Source of the DNA: Streptomyces sp. AC1-42W
GTDB taxonomy: Bacteria; Actinomycetota; Actinomycetes; Streptomycetales; Streptomycetaceae
DNA: 64,000 bases
Assembly: GCF_003248355.1 (NCBI RefSeq)
Contig: NZ_QKWY01000002.1
Span: 3,224,001 to 3,288,000 of the forward strand
Direction: 5' to 3'
In this document: piece after piece, positions 1-8,567 of the stretch
Layout of the letters: each line of letters begins with the position of its first letter
How positions within the stretch are numbered: the first letter of the stretch is position 1
Notes under the pieces: generated by a model
The model's input: the letters and a program-made list of their open reading frames with translations, nothing else
Database searches by the model: none
What the model was told of the DNA's origin: nothing
Program-made: the position numbers and the translations under genes

Positions 1-726
1 ACGGGCGCCGCCCTCCACCGTGAAGTCGCCGTCCACCAGCAGCGCCGGATCGGCGTCCGGCAGCACGTCCGCGTAGCCGTCGATCCGGTCCAGCGACGAC
101 GTCTGGTCGCGCGGGCCCGCGATGTGCGCGATGTGCCGGCGGCCGAGCCCGGCCAGATGGCGCACGGCCTCCCGGGCGCCGCCCCGGTTGTCGCAGTCCA
201 CGAACGGCACCTCGTCGGCCGGGACGCCCGGCCTGCCGGGCCTGCCCCCGTAGACGGCCGGGACGCGGAAGCGCCTCATGGCGGTGGACAGTTCGTCGTC
301 CGTGTGCAGCGAGAACGCAAGCACCCCGTCCACATGGCCCCCGGCCAGATAGCGGCTGACCCGCTCGAAATCCCCGCGCCCCTCCACCAGAAGCAGCACC
401 AACTGCGCGTCATGCGCGCCCAGTTCCCGGCTGATGCCCCGGATGTGCTGGGAGAAGAACGGGTCCGAGAAGATCCGCGCCTCCGGCTCGTCGATGATCA
501 CGGCCACCGCCCCGTTGCGCCGGGTCACCAGGGTCCGCGCGGCGTGGTTCGGGATGTAGCCCAGCTCCTCGACCGCCTTGCGCACCTGGTCCACCAGCGG
601 CTGCCGGACGCCCGCGCCGCCGTTCACCACACGGGAGGCCGTCGCCCGCGACACTCCGGCACGGGCCGCCACCGCCTCCAGTGTGGGGCGCGCGTGGAGC
701 GGGGCATCGGGGGTCGGACCGGGCAA
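1..726 (-). CDS. LacI-family transcriptional regulator (3' end outside the window)
   Basis: DNA-binding repressor of the LacI/GalR family, probably controlling a sugar-use operon beyond the left edge. The N-terminus has the LacI helix-turn-helix with hinge: TLEAVAARAGVSRATASRVV, then VRKAVEELGYIPNHAAR. It is followed by the periplasmic-binding-like effector domain (AVIIDEPEARIFSDPFF, GRRHIAHIAG). 242 codons are visible; the family is usually about 335 residues, so roughly the last third is missing. I chose the TTG at 726 because GAGGAG lies 6 nt upstream and no in-frame ATG/GTG fits better. Transcribed divergently from the M14 peptidase. The effector cannot be told from the sequence. Confidence 0.85.
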   Translation of the reverse strand, partial: MPGPTPDAPLHARPTLEAVAARAGVSRATASRVVNGGAGVRQPLVDQVRKAVEELGYIPNHAARTLVTRRNGAVAVIIDEPEARIFSDPFFSQHIRGISRELGAHDAQLVLLLVEGRGDFERVSRYLAGGHVDGVLAFSLHTDDELSTAMRRFRVPAVYGGRPGRPGVPADEVPFVDCDNRGGAREAVRHLAGLGRRHIAHIAGPRDQTSSLDRIDGYADVLPDADPALLVDGDFTVEGGAR

Positions 727-890
727 GGGACGCTCCTCACGGCGCGGCGGGAGGCCGAGGCGGCCGGGCCGGCCGATCGGCGCGAACAACGGGCGTCAGC
801 CTAACGGCCGCCACCCCGGCCCCCGTTCCCCGTGAACCGGGCCGTGCACGGGCCTGTCGCGGCGCCCGCCGGCCGCAGTATCTTCCGCCC

Positions 891-1961
891 ATGCCGATCG
901 CGCCGACAGGCGGCGGACCGCTGCCGCCCCGGCGCACCCGTGCCCGCACCCTCGCCCTGGTGGCCGCCTCCGCCGCCCTCAGCGTCCCCCTGCTGACCGT
1001 CCCCTCCGACGCGGCGCGCGCCCCCGTGCCCCGGACCGGCTTCGAACGGTCCGGCGGGGCGCGCTGGACCGGGCAGTCCGAGGAGGCGTCGCTGCTCGCG
1101 GCCCTCGCCCGGCGCGGCGACCGGGTCTCCGTGCGACGCGTCGGCACCACGGGCCAGGGGCGCGCCCTGCGCCTCGTGCGCATCGGCAGCACCGACCCGG
1201 CGGCGCTCACCGTCCTGCTGGTCTGCGGCCAGCACGGCGACGAACCCGGCCCCCGCGAGGCGTGCCTGAGCACGGTCCGCGACCTCGCCCGCGCCACCGA
1301 CGCCCCGACCCGCGCCCTCCTCGCCCGGACCACCGTCCTCGTGCTGCCCACCGCCAACCCGGACGGCCTGGCCGCGGGCAGCCGGGGCAACGGGGACGGC
1401 GTGGACGTCAACCGGGACCATGTCGCCCTGCGCACCGCCGAGGCGCGGGCCGTCGCCGCCGTACTGGACGCCCGGCGCCCCGATGTCGTCGCCGACCTGC
1501 ACGAGTACGGCGCCGTCTCGCCGTACTACGACAAGGACCTGCTCGTCCTGTGGCCCCGTAACCCCGGCGTCGACGGGCCGTTGCGCGAGGCGGCGCGCGA
1601 TCTCGCCATGGACGGGGTGCGGTCGGCCGTGCGGGAGGCCGGGTTCGGCACCGGGGTGTACGGCGTCTGGACCGACCCGGTCACCGGGCAGCCGGTCCGG
1701 TGGGTCGGGGGAGACGGCCGGGCGGGCATCCTGCGCAACCGGGCGGGCCTCGCGCACGCGGTCGGACTGCTGGTCGAATCCCGTACGGACGCGCTCACCG
1801 AGCAGGAGCGCGCCGACCCGGCCCTCGCCGGCCGCCGCCGGGTCGCCGCCCAACTCGCCGCCATCCGGGGGCTCCTGCGGTACGCGGTCGAGCGGCGCAC
1901 GTCCATCGCCGCCGCCACCGCGCACTCCCGGTCGGCCGCCGGCGTCCCGCCCCGCGGCTGA
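891..1961 (+). CDS. Secreted M14-family zinc carboxypeptidase
   Basis: Predicted zinc metallopeptidase of the carboxypeptidase A / succinylglutamate desuccinylase superfamily, 356 aa, exported. Residues 1-42 look like a signal peptide (basic PPRRTRART, hydrophobic LALVAASAALSVPLLT, then SDAARA). Zinc ligands fit H115 and E118 (GQHGDEPG) and H204 (DLHEYG); the NPDG and VDVNRDH (N174, R175) substrate-binding stretch is present; the general base is probably E296 (LLVESRTD). The ATG at 891 was chosen because it begins the signal peptide; an in-frame extension to 681 would add an arginine-rich, non-conserved stretch. The substrate, peptide or peptidoglycan fragment, is not known. Confidence 0.82.
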   Translation: MPIAPTGGGPLPPRRTRARTLALVAASAALSVPLLTVPSDAARAPVPRTGFERSGGARWTGQSEEASLLAALARRGDRVSVRRVGTTGQGRALRLVRIGSTDPAALTVLLVCGQHGDEPGPREACLSTVRDLARATDAPTRALLARTTVLVLPTANPDGLAAGSRGNGDGVDVNRDHVALRTAEARAVAAVLDARRPDVVADLHEYGAVSPYYDKDLLVLWPRNPGVDGPLREAARDLAMDGVRSAVREAGFGTGVYGVWTDPVTGQPVRWVGGDGRAGILRNRAGLAHAVGLLVESRTDALTEQERADPALAGRRRVAAQLAAIRGLLRYAVERRTSIAAATAHSRSAAGVPPRG

Positions 1962-2049
1962 TCCCGCTTGTTGCTACCAAAAGATATGTCTTTGATGTGG
2001 TACTGCCTACGGAGAGCGATTTGTCAGTTTTCCGTGAAAGGTGCCATTC

Positions 2050-3789
2050 GTGTCGCAGGACGATCAGAGAACGGGCGGCAGAGGGGAGCTGTCGGTGACG
2101 GCGGACCTCCCCGGCGACCCGGGACAGCACCGGCGCCCCGTCACCGACCGGGTGGTGTTCGGCGTGACGGCCGGCCTCACCCTGGCCTTCGTCATCTGGG
2201 GGGCCACCGCCACCGACTCGCTGGAGGACGTCTCCGACAAGGCCCTCAACGGGCTCATCCACAACGGCGGTTGGGCCTTCATGCTGGCCGCTTCCGGATT
2301 CGTCGTCTTCGCCCTGTGGCTCGCCATCAGCCGGTACGGAAACATCACCCTCGGCCAGGAGGACGAGGAGCCGGAATTCCGCACCGTCTCCTGGGTCGCC
2401 ATGATGTTCAGCGCCGGCATGGGCATCGGCCTGATGTTCTACGGGGTCAGCGAACCGCTGGCCCACTTCACCGACCCGCCGCCCGGCACCCACCCCGCCG
2501 ACGCGGCGGAGGCGATGCAGACGGCGATGGCCACCACCCTCTTCCACTGGACGCTGCACCCCTGGGCCATCTACGCGGTGGTCGGCCTGGGCATCGCGTA
2601 CAGCACCTTCCGGCGCCGCAGGCGGCAGACCATCAGCGCCGTGTTCGAACCGCTCATCGGCCCCGACCGCGCCCACGGCGGCCTCGGCCGGTTCATCGAC
2701 ATCCTGGCCATCTTCGCCACCCTCTTCGGCTCGGCCGCCTCCCTGGGACTCGGCGCCCTCCAGATCGGCAGCGGCTTCCACGAACTGAACTGGATGGAGA
2801 AGACCGGCACCGGCCTGCTCGTCCTGATCATCGCCGTGCTGACCGCCGCGTTCATCGCCTCGGCGGTCTCCGGCGTGGAGAAGGGCATCCAGTGGCTGTC
2901 CAACATCAACATGGTGCTCGCCCTGGTCCTGGCCGTGTTCGTGTTCATCGCGGGCCCCACGATCATCGTGCTCGACCTGGTGCCCACCTCGATCGCCGCC
3001 TACTTCGGCGACCTGGCGCAGCTCGCCGGCCGCACCGAGGCCACCGGTGAGGGCGAGGTCGCGGACTGGCTGGGCAGCTGGACCGTCTTCTACTGGGCCT
3101 GGTGGATCTCCTGGACGCCCTTCGTCGGCATGTTCATCGCGCGCATCAGCCGGGGCCGCACCATCCGCCAGTTCATCGGCGGCGTCATCCTGGTGCCCAG
3201 CACCGTCAGCCTCATCTGGTTCGCCGTCTTCGGCGGCACCGCGATCAAGCTCCAGGAGGGCGGCAAGCTCGGCGGCGCCGACACCCAGGAGGCCCAGCTC
3301 TTCAGCGTGCTCCAGCAGTTCCCCATCGCCACCGTCATGAGCATCCTGGTGATGGTGCTCGTCGGCATCTTCTTCGTCTCGGGCGCCGACGCCGCCTCCA
3401 TCGTCATGGGCACCCTCTCCCAGAAGGGCATCCTGGAACCCGCCCGCTGGGTCGTCGTGTTCTGGGGCGTCGTCACCGGGGCCGTCGCGGCCGTCATGCT
3501 GCTCATCGGCAACGGCAAGGGCGACGCCCTGGCGGGCCTCCAGAACCTGACCATCCTGGTGGCGGCGCCCTTCACGATCGTGATGGTCGCCATGTGCGTG
3601 GCCCTGATGCGGGACCTGCGCCAGGACCCGCTGATCGTCCGCCGCGAGTTCGGCGTGGAGGCCGTCGAGTCCGCGGTCATCGAGGGCCACGCCCGGTACG
3701 ACGGCGACTTCGAAATCCGCATCGGCCCCGGCGACAGCCAGATCACCACCGAACGCCACGACGGACCGGGCGCCCCGCACCCGAAGTAG
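2050..3789 (+). CDS. BCCT-family betaine/carnitine/choline transporter
   Basis: Secondary transporter of the betaine-choline-carnitine family: 579 aa with about 12 membrane helices. It imports quaternary-ammonium osmolytes with a sodium or proton gradient. Hallmarks are the early MMFSAGMGIGLMFYGVSEPL segment and the tryptophan-rich helix around VFYWAWWISWTPFVGMFIAR. The GTG at 2050 is preferred over the in-frame GTG at 2041: GAAAGG (2036-2041) sits 8 nt before 2050 but overlaps 2041. A short hydrophilic C-terminal tail (about 60 aa) may be an osmosensing extension. The 88 nt upstream are unusually A/T-rich for this genome and probably hold the promoter. Confidence 0.92.
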   Translation: MSQDDQRTGGRGELSVTADLPGDPGQHRRPVTDRVVFGVTAGLTLAFVIWGATATDSLEDVSDKALNGLIHNGGWAFMLAASGFVVFALWLAISRYGNITLGQEDEEPEFRTVSWVAMMFSAGMGIGLMFYGVSEPLAHFTDPPPGTHPADAAEAMQTAMATTLFHWTLHPWAIYAVVGLGIAYSTFRRRRRQTISAVFEPLIGPDRAHGGLGRFIDILAIFATLFGSAASLGLGALQIGSGFHELNWMEKTGTGLLVLIIAVLTAAFIASAVSGVEKGIQWLSNINMVLALVLAVFVFIAGPTIIVLDLVPTSIAAYFGDLAQLAGRTEATGEGEVADWLGSWTVFYWAWWISWTPFVGMFIARISRGRTIRQFIGGVILVPSTVSLIWFAVFGGTAIKLQEGGKLGGADTQEAQLFSVLQQFPIATVMSILVMVLVGIFFVSGADAASIVMGTLSQKGILEPARWVVVFWGVVTGAVAAVMLLIGNGKGDALAGLQNLTILVAAPFTIVMVAMCVALMRDLRQDPLIVRREFGVEAVESAVIEGHARYDGDFEIRIGPGDSQITTERHDGPGAPHPK

Positions 3790-3829
3790 CGGGACCCGCC
3801 GGGGGCGCCGCCCGCGCCCCCGGCCGGGG

Positions 3830-4753
3830 TCAGCCCACCAGCTCCGCCGCCTCCAGCGCGCAGCCCAGCGCCACCGTGACGCCCGCGCCGCCGTGCCCGT
3901 AGTTGTGGATCAGACGGGCGCCCCCGGAAAGCGTCTCCGCCTCGATACGGACGCCCGCGTCGCGCGCCGGGCGCAGCCCCACCCGGTGACCGAGCACCCG
4001 CGCCCGCGCGATCTCCGGCCGCACCCGCGCACAGCGGGCCACGATGTCCTCCGCCGTACGGGGATCGGGCACCGCGGACCAGTCGTCGGCGACCGCCGTG
4101 CCGCCGAGCACCAGCCGGCCGGGCTGGGGGAAGAAGTACGTGGTTTCGCTCGACGCCGGATCGGCCTCGGTGAACCACTCCCGTATCCCCGGATTCTCCA
4201 CGAGCACCAACTGCCCGCGTACCGGCCGCACCCCCGCGTCCGGCACCAGCTCGCGGGCACCGAGCCCGGCGCAGTCGACCACCGTGCCCGCCTCCGCGGC
4301 CGCCTCGTCGAACGAGGCGACCGCACGCCGCTCGACCGTGCCCCCGGCCGCCCGCACCCGCCCCTCCAGCCACGCCAGATGCACCGGCATGTCGATGAGC
4401 GGCAGCCGGCACCGCAGCCCCTCGGCGGTCTCCACCACCCGCGCCGACTCCCGCACCCACGAGCCCAGACCGGCCAGGCGCTCACCGCGGTGCAGCCCGT
4501 CCACCAGCCGTACGCCGGTCTCCTCCGGCCGCGCCGCCAGCTCCTCGTAACGCCGCAGCGTGGTCAGTGCCCAGTCGCCGACCCGGTCCAGCGGCTCGAT
4601 CCGGTACGGCCACCACAGGGCCCCCGCCACCGCCGACGTCGTCTCGCCGGCCGGTTCACGGGACCACACCCGCACCCGGCGCCCCCGCTCGGCCAGCACC
4701 AGCGCGGTGGTCAGCCCACTGACCCCGCCCCCCACCACGACCACATCCGCCAC
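3830..4753 (-). CDS. FAD-dependent D-amino-acid oxidase (DAO family)
   Basis: Flavoprotein that oxidatively deaminates D-amino acids, or a related amine, to 2-oxo acids, ammonia and H2O2. The N-terminal Rossmann motif DVVVVGGGVSGLTTALVLAE binds FAD. The DAO-type ALWWPYRIEP segment follows, and the C-terminal signature is HNYGHGGAGVTVALGCALEA. About 307 aa, the size of eukaryotic-type D-amino-acid oxidase. GGAGG lies 9 nt before GTG 4753 but only 3 nt before the in-frame GTG at 4759, so I prefer 4753. It converges with the BCCT gene 40 bp away and diverges from the ABC-F gene. D-glutamate or D-aspartate oxidase activity is also possible. Confidence 0.88.
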   Translation of the reverse strand: MADVVVVGGGVSGLTTALVLAERGRRVRVWSREPAGETTSAVAGALWWPYRIEPLDRVGDWALTTLRRYEELAARPEETGVRLVDGLHRGERLAGLGSWVRESARVVETAEGLRCRLPLIDMPVHLAWLEGRVRAAGGTVERRAVASFDEAAAEAGTVVDCAGLGARELVPDAGVRPVRGQLVLVENPGIREWFTEADPASSETTYFFPQPGRLVLGGTAVADDWSAVPDPRTAEDIVARCARVRPEIARARVLGHRVGLRPARDAGVRIEAETLSGGARLIHNYGHGGAGVTVALGCALEAAELVG

Positions 4754-4813
4754 GGCCACCCGCCTCCCACCGCCCGCCCGTTTCTCCTGGCCGGACTCTA
4801 GGCGCTCCGCCCG

Positions 4814-4841
4814 CTGTCTCCCAGACCGCGCCGACTAGGAT
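4814..4841 (+). promoter_or_regulatory. Probable sigma-70-type promoter of the ABC-F gene
   Basis: CTGTCT (4814-4819), a 16-bp spacer and TAGGAT (4836-4841) resemble Streptomyces housekeeping promoters. The expected transcription start is within a few bases of ATG 4852 and there is no Shine-Dalgarno, so the message may be leaderless. Read by eye only. Confidence 0.45.
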
Positions 4842-4851
4842 CGGCACCCTG

Positions 4852-6489
4852 ATGACTGCCACTCTCGTCGCCAAGGACCTCGCCGCCGGACACGGCGACC
4901 GCACGCTCTTCGCCGGGCTCGACCTCGTCGTCGCCCCCGGAGACGTGATCGGTCTCGTCGGAGTCAACGGCGCGGGAAAATCGTCGCTGCTGCGGCTGCT
5001 CGCCGGGCTGGACCAGCCGGAGGAGGGCGAGCTGCGGCTCTCCCCGCCCACCGCAACGGTCGGCCATCTGCCGCAGGAACCCGAGCGGCGCCCCGGCGAG
5101 ACCGTACGGGAGTTCCTTGGCCGCCGCACCGGGGTCGCCGAGGCGCAGGCCGCGATGGACGCCGCCACACAGGCCCTGGTGGACGGCGAGCCCGGCGCGG
5201 ACGACGCCTACTCGGAGTCCCTGGAGCGCTGGCTCTCCCTCGGCGGCGCGGACCTGGACGAGCGGGCCGAGGAGACCGCCGCCGAACTCGGCCTCACCGT
5301 CGGCCTCGACCTGCCGATGACCGCCCTCTCCGGCGGCCAGGCGGCCCGCGCCGGACTCGCCTCGCTGCTGCTCTCGCGCTACGACGTCTTCCTGCTCGAC
5401 GAGCCCACCAACGACCTCGACCTGGACGGCCTCGAACGCCTGGAGAAGTACGTCTCCGGGCTCCGGGCCGGCACCGTCCTCATCAGCCACGACCGCGAAT
5501 TCCTCATGCGCACGGTGACCAAGGTCCTCGAACTCGACCTGGCCCAGCAGCAGATCAACCTCTACGGCGGCGGCTACGCGGCCTACCTGGAGGAACGCGA
5601 ACGCGCCCGCCGGCACGCCCGCGAGGAGTACGAGGAGTACGCCGACAAGCGCTCGGCGCTGGAGAGCCGCGCCCTGATGCAGCGCTCCTGGATGGACAAG
5701 GGCGTCAAGAACGCCCGCCGCAAGGCCACCGACTCCGACAAGATCGGCCGCAAGTTCCGCAGCGAGTCCAGCGAGAAGCAGGCCGCGAAGGCCCGGCAGA
5801 CCCAGCGCATGATCGAACGCCTCGACGTGGTGGACGAGCCGCGCAAGGAGTGGGAGCTGCGCATGGAGATCGCCTCCGCGCCCCGCTCCGGATCGGTCGT
5901 CGCCACCCTGCGCGAAGCCCGCCTGGTACGCGGCGACTTCGTCTTCGGCCCCGCCTCCCTCCAGATCGACTGGGCGGACCGGGTCGCCATCACGGGCGCC
6001 AACGGCTCCGGCAAGTCCACCCTGCTGGCCGCCCTGCTCGGCCGCCTCCCGCTGGACTCGGGGCACGCGAGCCTGGGCTCCGGCGTGGTCGTCGGCGAGG
6101 TGGACCAGGCGCGGAAGCTGTTCCACGGCTCGGAGAGCCTGCTGGAGGCGTTCTGCGCGGCGGTGCCCGAGACGGAGCCCGCCGACGTACGCACCCTGCT
6201 CGCCAAGTTCGGGCTGCGCGCCGACCATGTGATGCGCCCGGCGACCACGCTCTCGCCGGGCGAGCGCACCCGCTCGGCACTCGCCCTCCTCCAGGGCCGG
6301 GGCGTCAACCTGCTGGTGCTGGACGAGCCGACGAACCACCTGGACCTGCCCGCGATCGAGCAGCTGGAGTCGGCGCTCGACTCGTACACCGGCACCCTGC
6401 TCCTGGTGACGCACGACCGCCGGATGCTGGAGGCGGTGCGCACCACGCGCCGGATCAAGGTGGCGGAGGGCCGCGTAACGGAGGCCTGA
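4852..6489 (+). CDS. ABC-F family ATPase (two ABC domains, cytosolic)
   Basis: Soluble duplicated ABC ATPase of the ABC-F class, which acts on ribosomes as a translation factor or antibiotic-protection protein, not as a membrane transporter. 545 aa without membrane segments. Domain 1 has Walker A GVNGAGKSS (about 37-45), signature LSGGQAARAGLA and Walker B VFLLDEPTNDLDL. A basic/acidic linker follows (EERERARRHAREEYEEYADK and similar). Domain 2 has Walker A GANGSGKST (about 383), signature LSPGERTRSALAL and Walker B LLVLDEPTNHLDL. The second Walker B EPTNHLD is typical of the family. The translated start is fixed by ATG 4852 just after a promoter-like TAGGAT. Whether it confers drug resistance cannot be told. 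Confidence 0.92.
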   Translation: MTATLVAKDLAAGHGDRTLFAGLDLVVAPGDVIGLVGVNGAGKSSLLRLLAGLDQPEEGELRLSPPTATVGHLPQEPERRPGETVREFLGRRTGVAEAQAAMDAATQALVDGEPGADDAYSESLERWLSLGGADLDERAEETAAELGLTVGLDLPMTALSGGQAARAGLASLLLSRYDVFLLDEPTNDLDLDGLERLEKYVSGLRAGTVLISHDREFLMRTVTKVLELDLAQQQINLYGGGYAAYLEERERARRHAREEYEEYADKRSALESRALMQRSWMDKGVKNARRKATDSDKIGRKFRSESSEKQAAKARQTQRMIERLDVVDEPRKEWELRMEIASAPRSGSVVATLREARLVRGDFVFGPASLQIDWADRVAITGANGSGKSTLLAALLGRLPLDSGHASLGSGVVVGEVDQARKLFHGSESLLEAFCAAVPETEPADVRTLLAKFGLRADHVMRPATTLSPGERTRSALALLQGRGVNLLVLDEPTNHLDLPAIEQLESALDSYTGTLLLVTHDRRMLEAVRTTRRIKVAEGRVTEA

Positions 6490-6496
6490 CCGGCAT

Positions 6497-6508
6497 CTGG
6501 CATACCAA
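6497..6508. promoter_or_regulatory. Candidate GntR operator, distal copy
   Basis: CTGGCATACCAA, an 11/12 copy of the site at 6570-6581. It lies 8 bp after the ABC-F stop codon and its centre is 73 bp (about seven helical turns) from the second copy. The pair fits the paired-site arrangement of FadR/FCD-type GntR regulators. Confidence 0.5.
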
Positions 6509-6569
6509 ACGCCGAACCGGGGCCGGTCACACCTGAATATTCCGGCTTTCACCCGTGTGGCCGTGCCGC

Positions 6570-6581
6570 TTGGCATACCAA
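6570..6581. promoter_or_regulatory. Candidate GntR operator, proximal copy (autoregulatory)
   Basis: TTGGCATACCAA has mirrored TTGG/CCAA arms around a CATA core. It ends 19 bp before the regulator's ATG, where a repressor would block its own promoter. FCD-type GntR proteins recognise short dyads of this kind. Confidence 0.55.
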
Positions 6582-6600
6582 GTGTTACGGTCGGCGGGTG

Positions 6601-7272
6601 ATGAATCGAGCGAGCGACGACCCCGGCGCCTCGCACGCCGACCGCGCCGAGCGGACGATCCGCGCGGGCATCCTGTCCGGCACGTACCCGCCGGGCTCCC
6701 GGCTGCGCGAACGCGACCTCTCCGAGAGCCTGGGCTTCTCCCGCATCCCGGTCCGCGAGGCGCTCACCAGGCTGACCGGCGAGGGCCTGGTCGTCCTCGA
6801 ACCCCGCCGGGGCGCCTCCGTACGCGACCTCTCGCTGCGGGACGTCGCCGAACTCTTCGACCTCCGCCTCAGCCTGGAGGTCTTCGCCGCCCGCCGGGCC
6901 GCCGAGGCGTGCGCGGCCGGGGGAGACGGCGAACGGCTGCGGACCCTGATGGAGGCGGCCGAGGAGGCCACCCGGCGCGGCGACGCCGAACAGATCCCGG
7001 CGGCCAACACCGCCCTGCACGCGGAAATCGTCGCGATGACCGGGAACCGGCTGCTCCGGGACGCCCTGCACCCCTCACTCGGCCTGGTCCAGTGGCTGTT
7101 CACCCTCACCGGAGGCCGCGACCCGCGCGTCCAGTGCGCCGAGCACCGGGACATCTGCGCCGCGATCCACGCGGGCAAACCCGAACTGGCCGGGGCCCTG
7201 GCGTACGCCCACATCGAGCGCGGCCGCGAACCCTCGCTGGCCGCCCTGGCCGGTGTACTCCCGGCCGGATAG
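6601..7272 (+). CDS. GntR-family transcriptional regulator (FCD/FadR subfamily)
   Basis: Winged-helix regulator, about 223 aa. The N-terminal GntR DNA-binding domain (SHADRAERTIRAGILSGTYP, then LSESLGFSRIPVREALTRLT) is followed by the all-helical FCD effector domain (FDLRLSLEVFAARRAAEA, AEIVAMTGNRLLRDAL, DICAAIHAGKPELAGALAYA), which usually binds a carboxylic acid through a metal. Its stop is 62 bp before the amidohydrolase, its likely target. ATG 6601 follows a GTG in frame (6598); either could start, and no strong Shine-Dalgarno is present. Two TTGGCATACCAA-like sites upstream suggest autoregulation. Confidence 0.9.
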   Translation: MNRASDDPGASHADRAERTIRAGILSGTYPPGSRLRERDLSESLGFSRIPVREALTRLTGEGLVVLEPRRGASVRDLSLRDVAELFDLRLSLEVFAARRAAEACAAGGDGERLRTLMEAAEEATRRGDAEQIPAANTALHAEIVAMTGNRLLRDALHPSLGLVQWLFTLTGGRDPRVQCAEHRDICAAIHAGKPELAGALAYAHIERGREPSLAALAGVLPAG

Positions 7273-7334
7273 CACCGCGTACGGCCGCAGCGCCCACCAC
7301 CCACCACCCCCACACCGGACAGGAGAAGCGCCGC

Positions 7335-8543
7335 ATGCTGATCACCGACGTACGCCCCTGGGGCGGAGCGCCCAGCGACCTCACCGTCGAGAACGGGGTG
7401 ATCACCGCGATCACCCCGCACGACCCGGCCCGCGCCGGCACGGGCGACACCGTGGCCGACCGGGGCCGGCTCGCCCTGCCGTCCTTCTCGGACGTCCACT
7501 GCCACCTCGACTCCACCCGCATGGGCCTGCCCTTCCGCCCGCACACGGGCGAGCCCGGCGTCTGGGGCATGGTGATGAACGACCGCGCGCACTGGCGCGA
7601 GGACGAGTGGGACGTCGCCCGGCGGGCCACGTACACCCTGGCCCGCATGATCGAGCGCGGCACCACCCGCGTACGCAGCTACGCCCAGATCGACGCGGAC
7701 TGCGGCCTGGAGCGCTTCGAGGGCGTCCTCGCCGCCCGTGAGGCGCACGCCGGCCGCTGCGAGGTCGAGATCATCGCGTTCCCGCAGGCGGGCCTCGTCC
7801 GGGAGAAGGGCGTGCCGGAACTCATCGACCGGGCCCTGTCCTCGGGCGCCGCCGTGGTCGGCGGCATCGACCCGTGCACCCTGGACCGCGACCCCGTACG
7901 CCACCTCGACATCCTGTTCGACCTCGCGGAGCGCCATCAGGCCCCGGTCGACATCCACCTCCACGAGCCGGGCCAACTCGGCGTGTTCAGCGTCGACCTG
8001 ATCCTGGAGCGGGTGCGGGCCCTGGACATGGCCGGCCGGGTGTCCCTCTCGCACGCCTACGACCTGGGCGGCGTCGACGAGGCGACGACGCGCCGGCTCA
8101 TCGAGGAGTTCGCCGAGCTGGACATCGCGATGGCGACGGTAGCCCCGGCCCGCCACCGCTCCCTGCCGCTCACCGGGCTGACCGCCGCCGGCGTCCGGGT
8201 GGGCCTCGGCGAGGACGGCCAGCGCGACTTCTGGTCCCCGTACGGCAACGGCGACATGCTGGACCGCACCTGGCAGCTCGCCTTCACCAACGGGTACAGC
8301 GCGGACGCCCTGATCGAGCACTGCGTGGCGGTCGCCACGACCGGCGGCGCCTCCCTCCTGCGGACGGGCCCCGCCCGTCTGACCTCCACGACGGACCGCC
8401 CCGGCGTCACGGTGGGCGCCGCGGCGGACCTGCTCCTGCTGGAGGGAGAGACGGTCACCGCCGCGGTCATGGACCGCAGCGGTGACCGAACGGTGCTGCA
8501 CGGGGGCCGGGTGGTGGCGGACGCCCTCACGCTCGTGGACTGA
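7335..8543 (+). CDS. Amidohydrolase (cytosine deaminase-like)
   Basis: Metal-dependent hydrolase of the amidohydrolase superfamily, 402 aa. The metal-binding HxH is in DVHCHLDS, the further ligands fit DIHLHEPG and SLSHAYDLGG, and the aspartate fits GEDGQRDFWSPYGNGD. This pattern resembles cytosine deaminase / N-acyl-amino-acid-type enzymes (TRVRSYAQIDADCGLERFEG). AGGAG at 7321-7325 fixes ATG 7335. An in-frame reading continuing from 6555 is only a shadow of the regulator gene. The likely substrate is a cyclic amide or nucleobase-like compound whose use is controlled by the GntR protein just upstream. Confidence 0.82.
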   Translation: MLITDVRPWGGAPSDLTVENGVITAITPHDPARAGTGDTVADRGRLALPSFSDVHCHLDSTRMGLPFRPHTGEPGVWGMVMNDRAHWREDEWDVARRATYTLARMIERGTTRVRSYAQIDADCGLERFEGVLAAREAHAGRCEVEIIAFPQAGLVREKGVPELIDRALSSGAAVVGGIDPCTLDRDPVRHLDILFDLAERHQAPVDIHLHEPGQLGVFSVDLILERVRALDMAGRVSLSHAYDLGGVDEATTRRLIEEFAELDIAMATVAPARHRSLPLTGLTAAGVRVGLGEDGQRDFWSPYGNGDMLDRTWQLAFTNGYSADALIEHCVAVATTGGASLLRTGPARLTSTTDRPGVTVGAAADLLLLEGETVTAAVMDRSGDRTVLHGGRVVADALTLVD

Positions 8544-8567
8544 CCCGCCCCCTTCGCCGGCCCGGTC

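Noticed and set aside
1975..2002. TACC...GGTA and CAAA...TTTG arms in the A/T-rich stretch before the BCCT gene, as an operator
   Set aside because: The arm pairs have different centres, so they do not form one dyad; probably just an A/T-rich promoter.
1795..3780. 661-codon minus-strand open frame over the BCCT gene
   Set aside because: Asp/Glu/His/Gly-rich low-complexity translation antisense to a clear membrane transporter.
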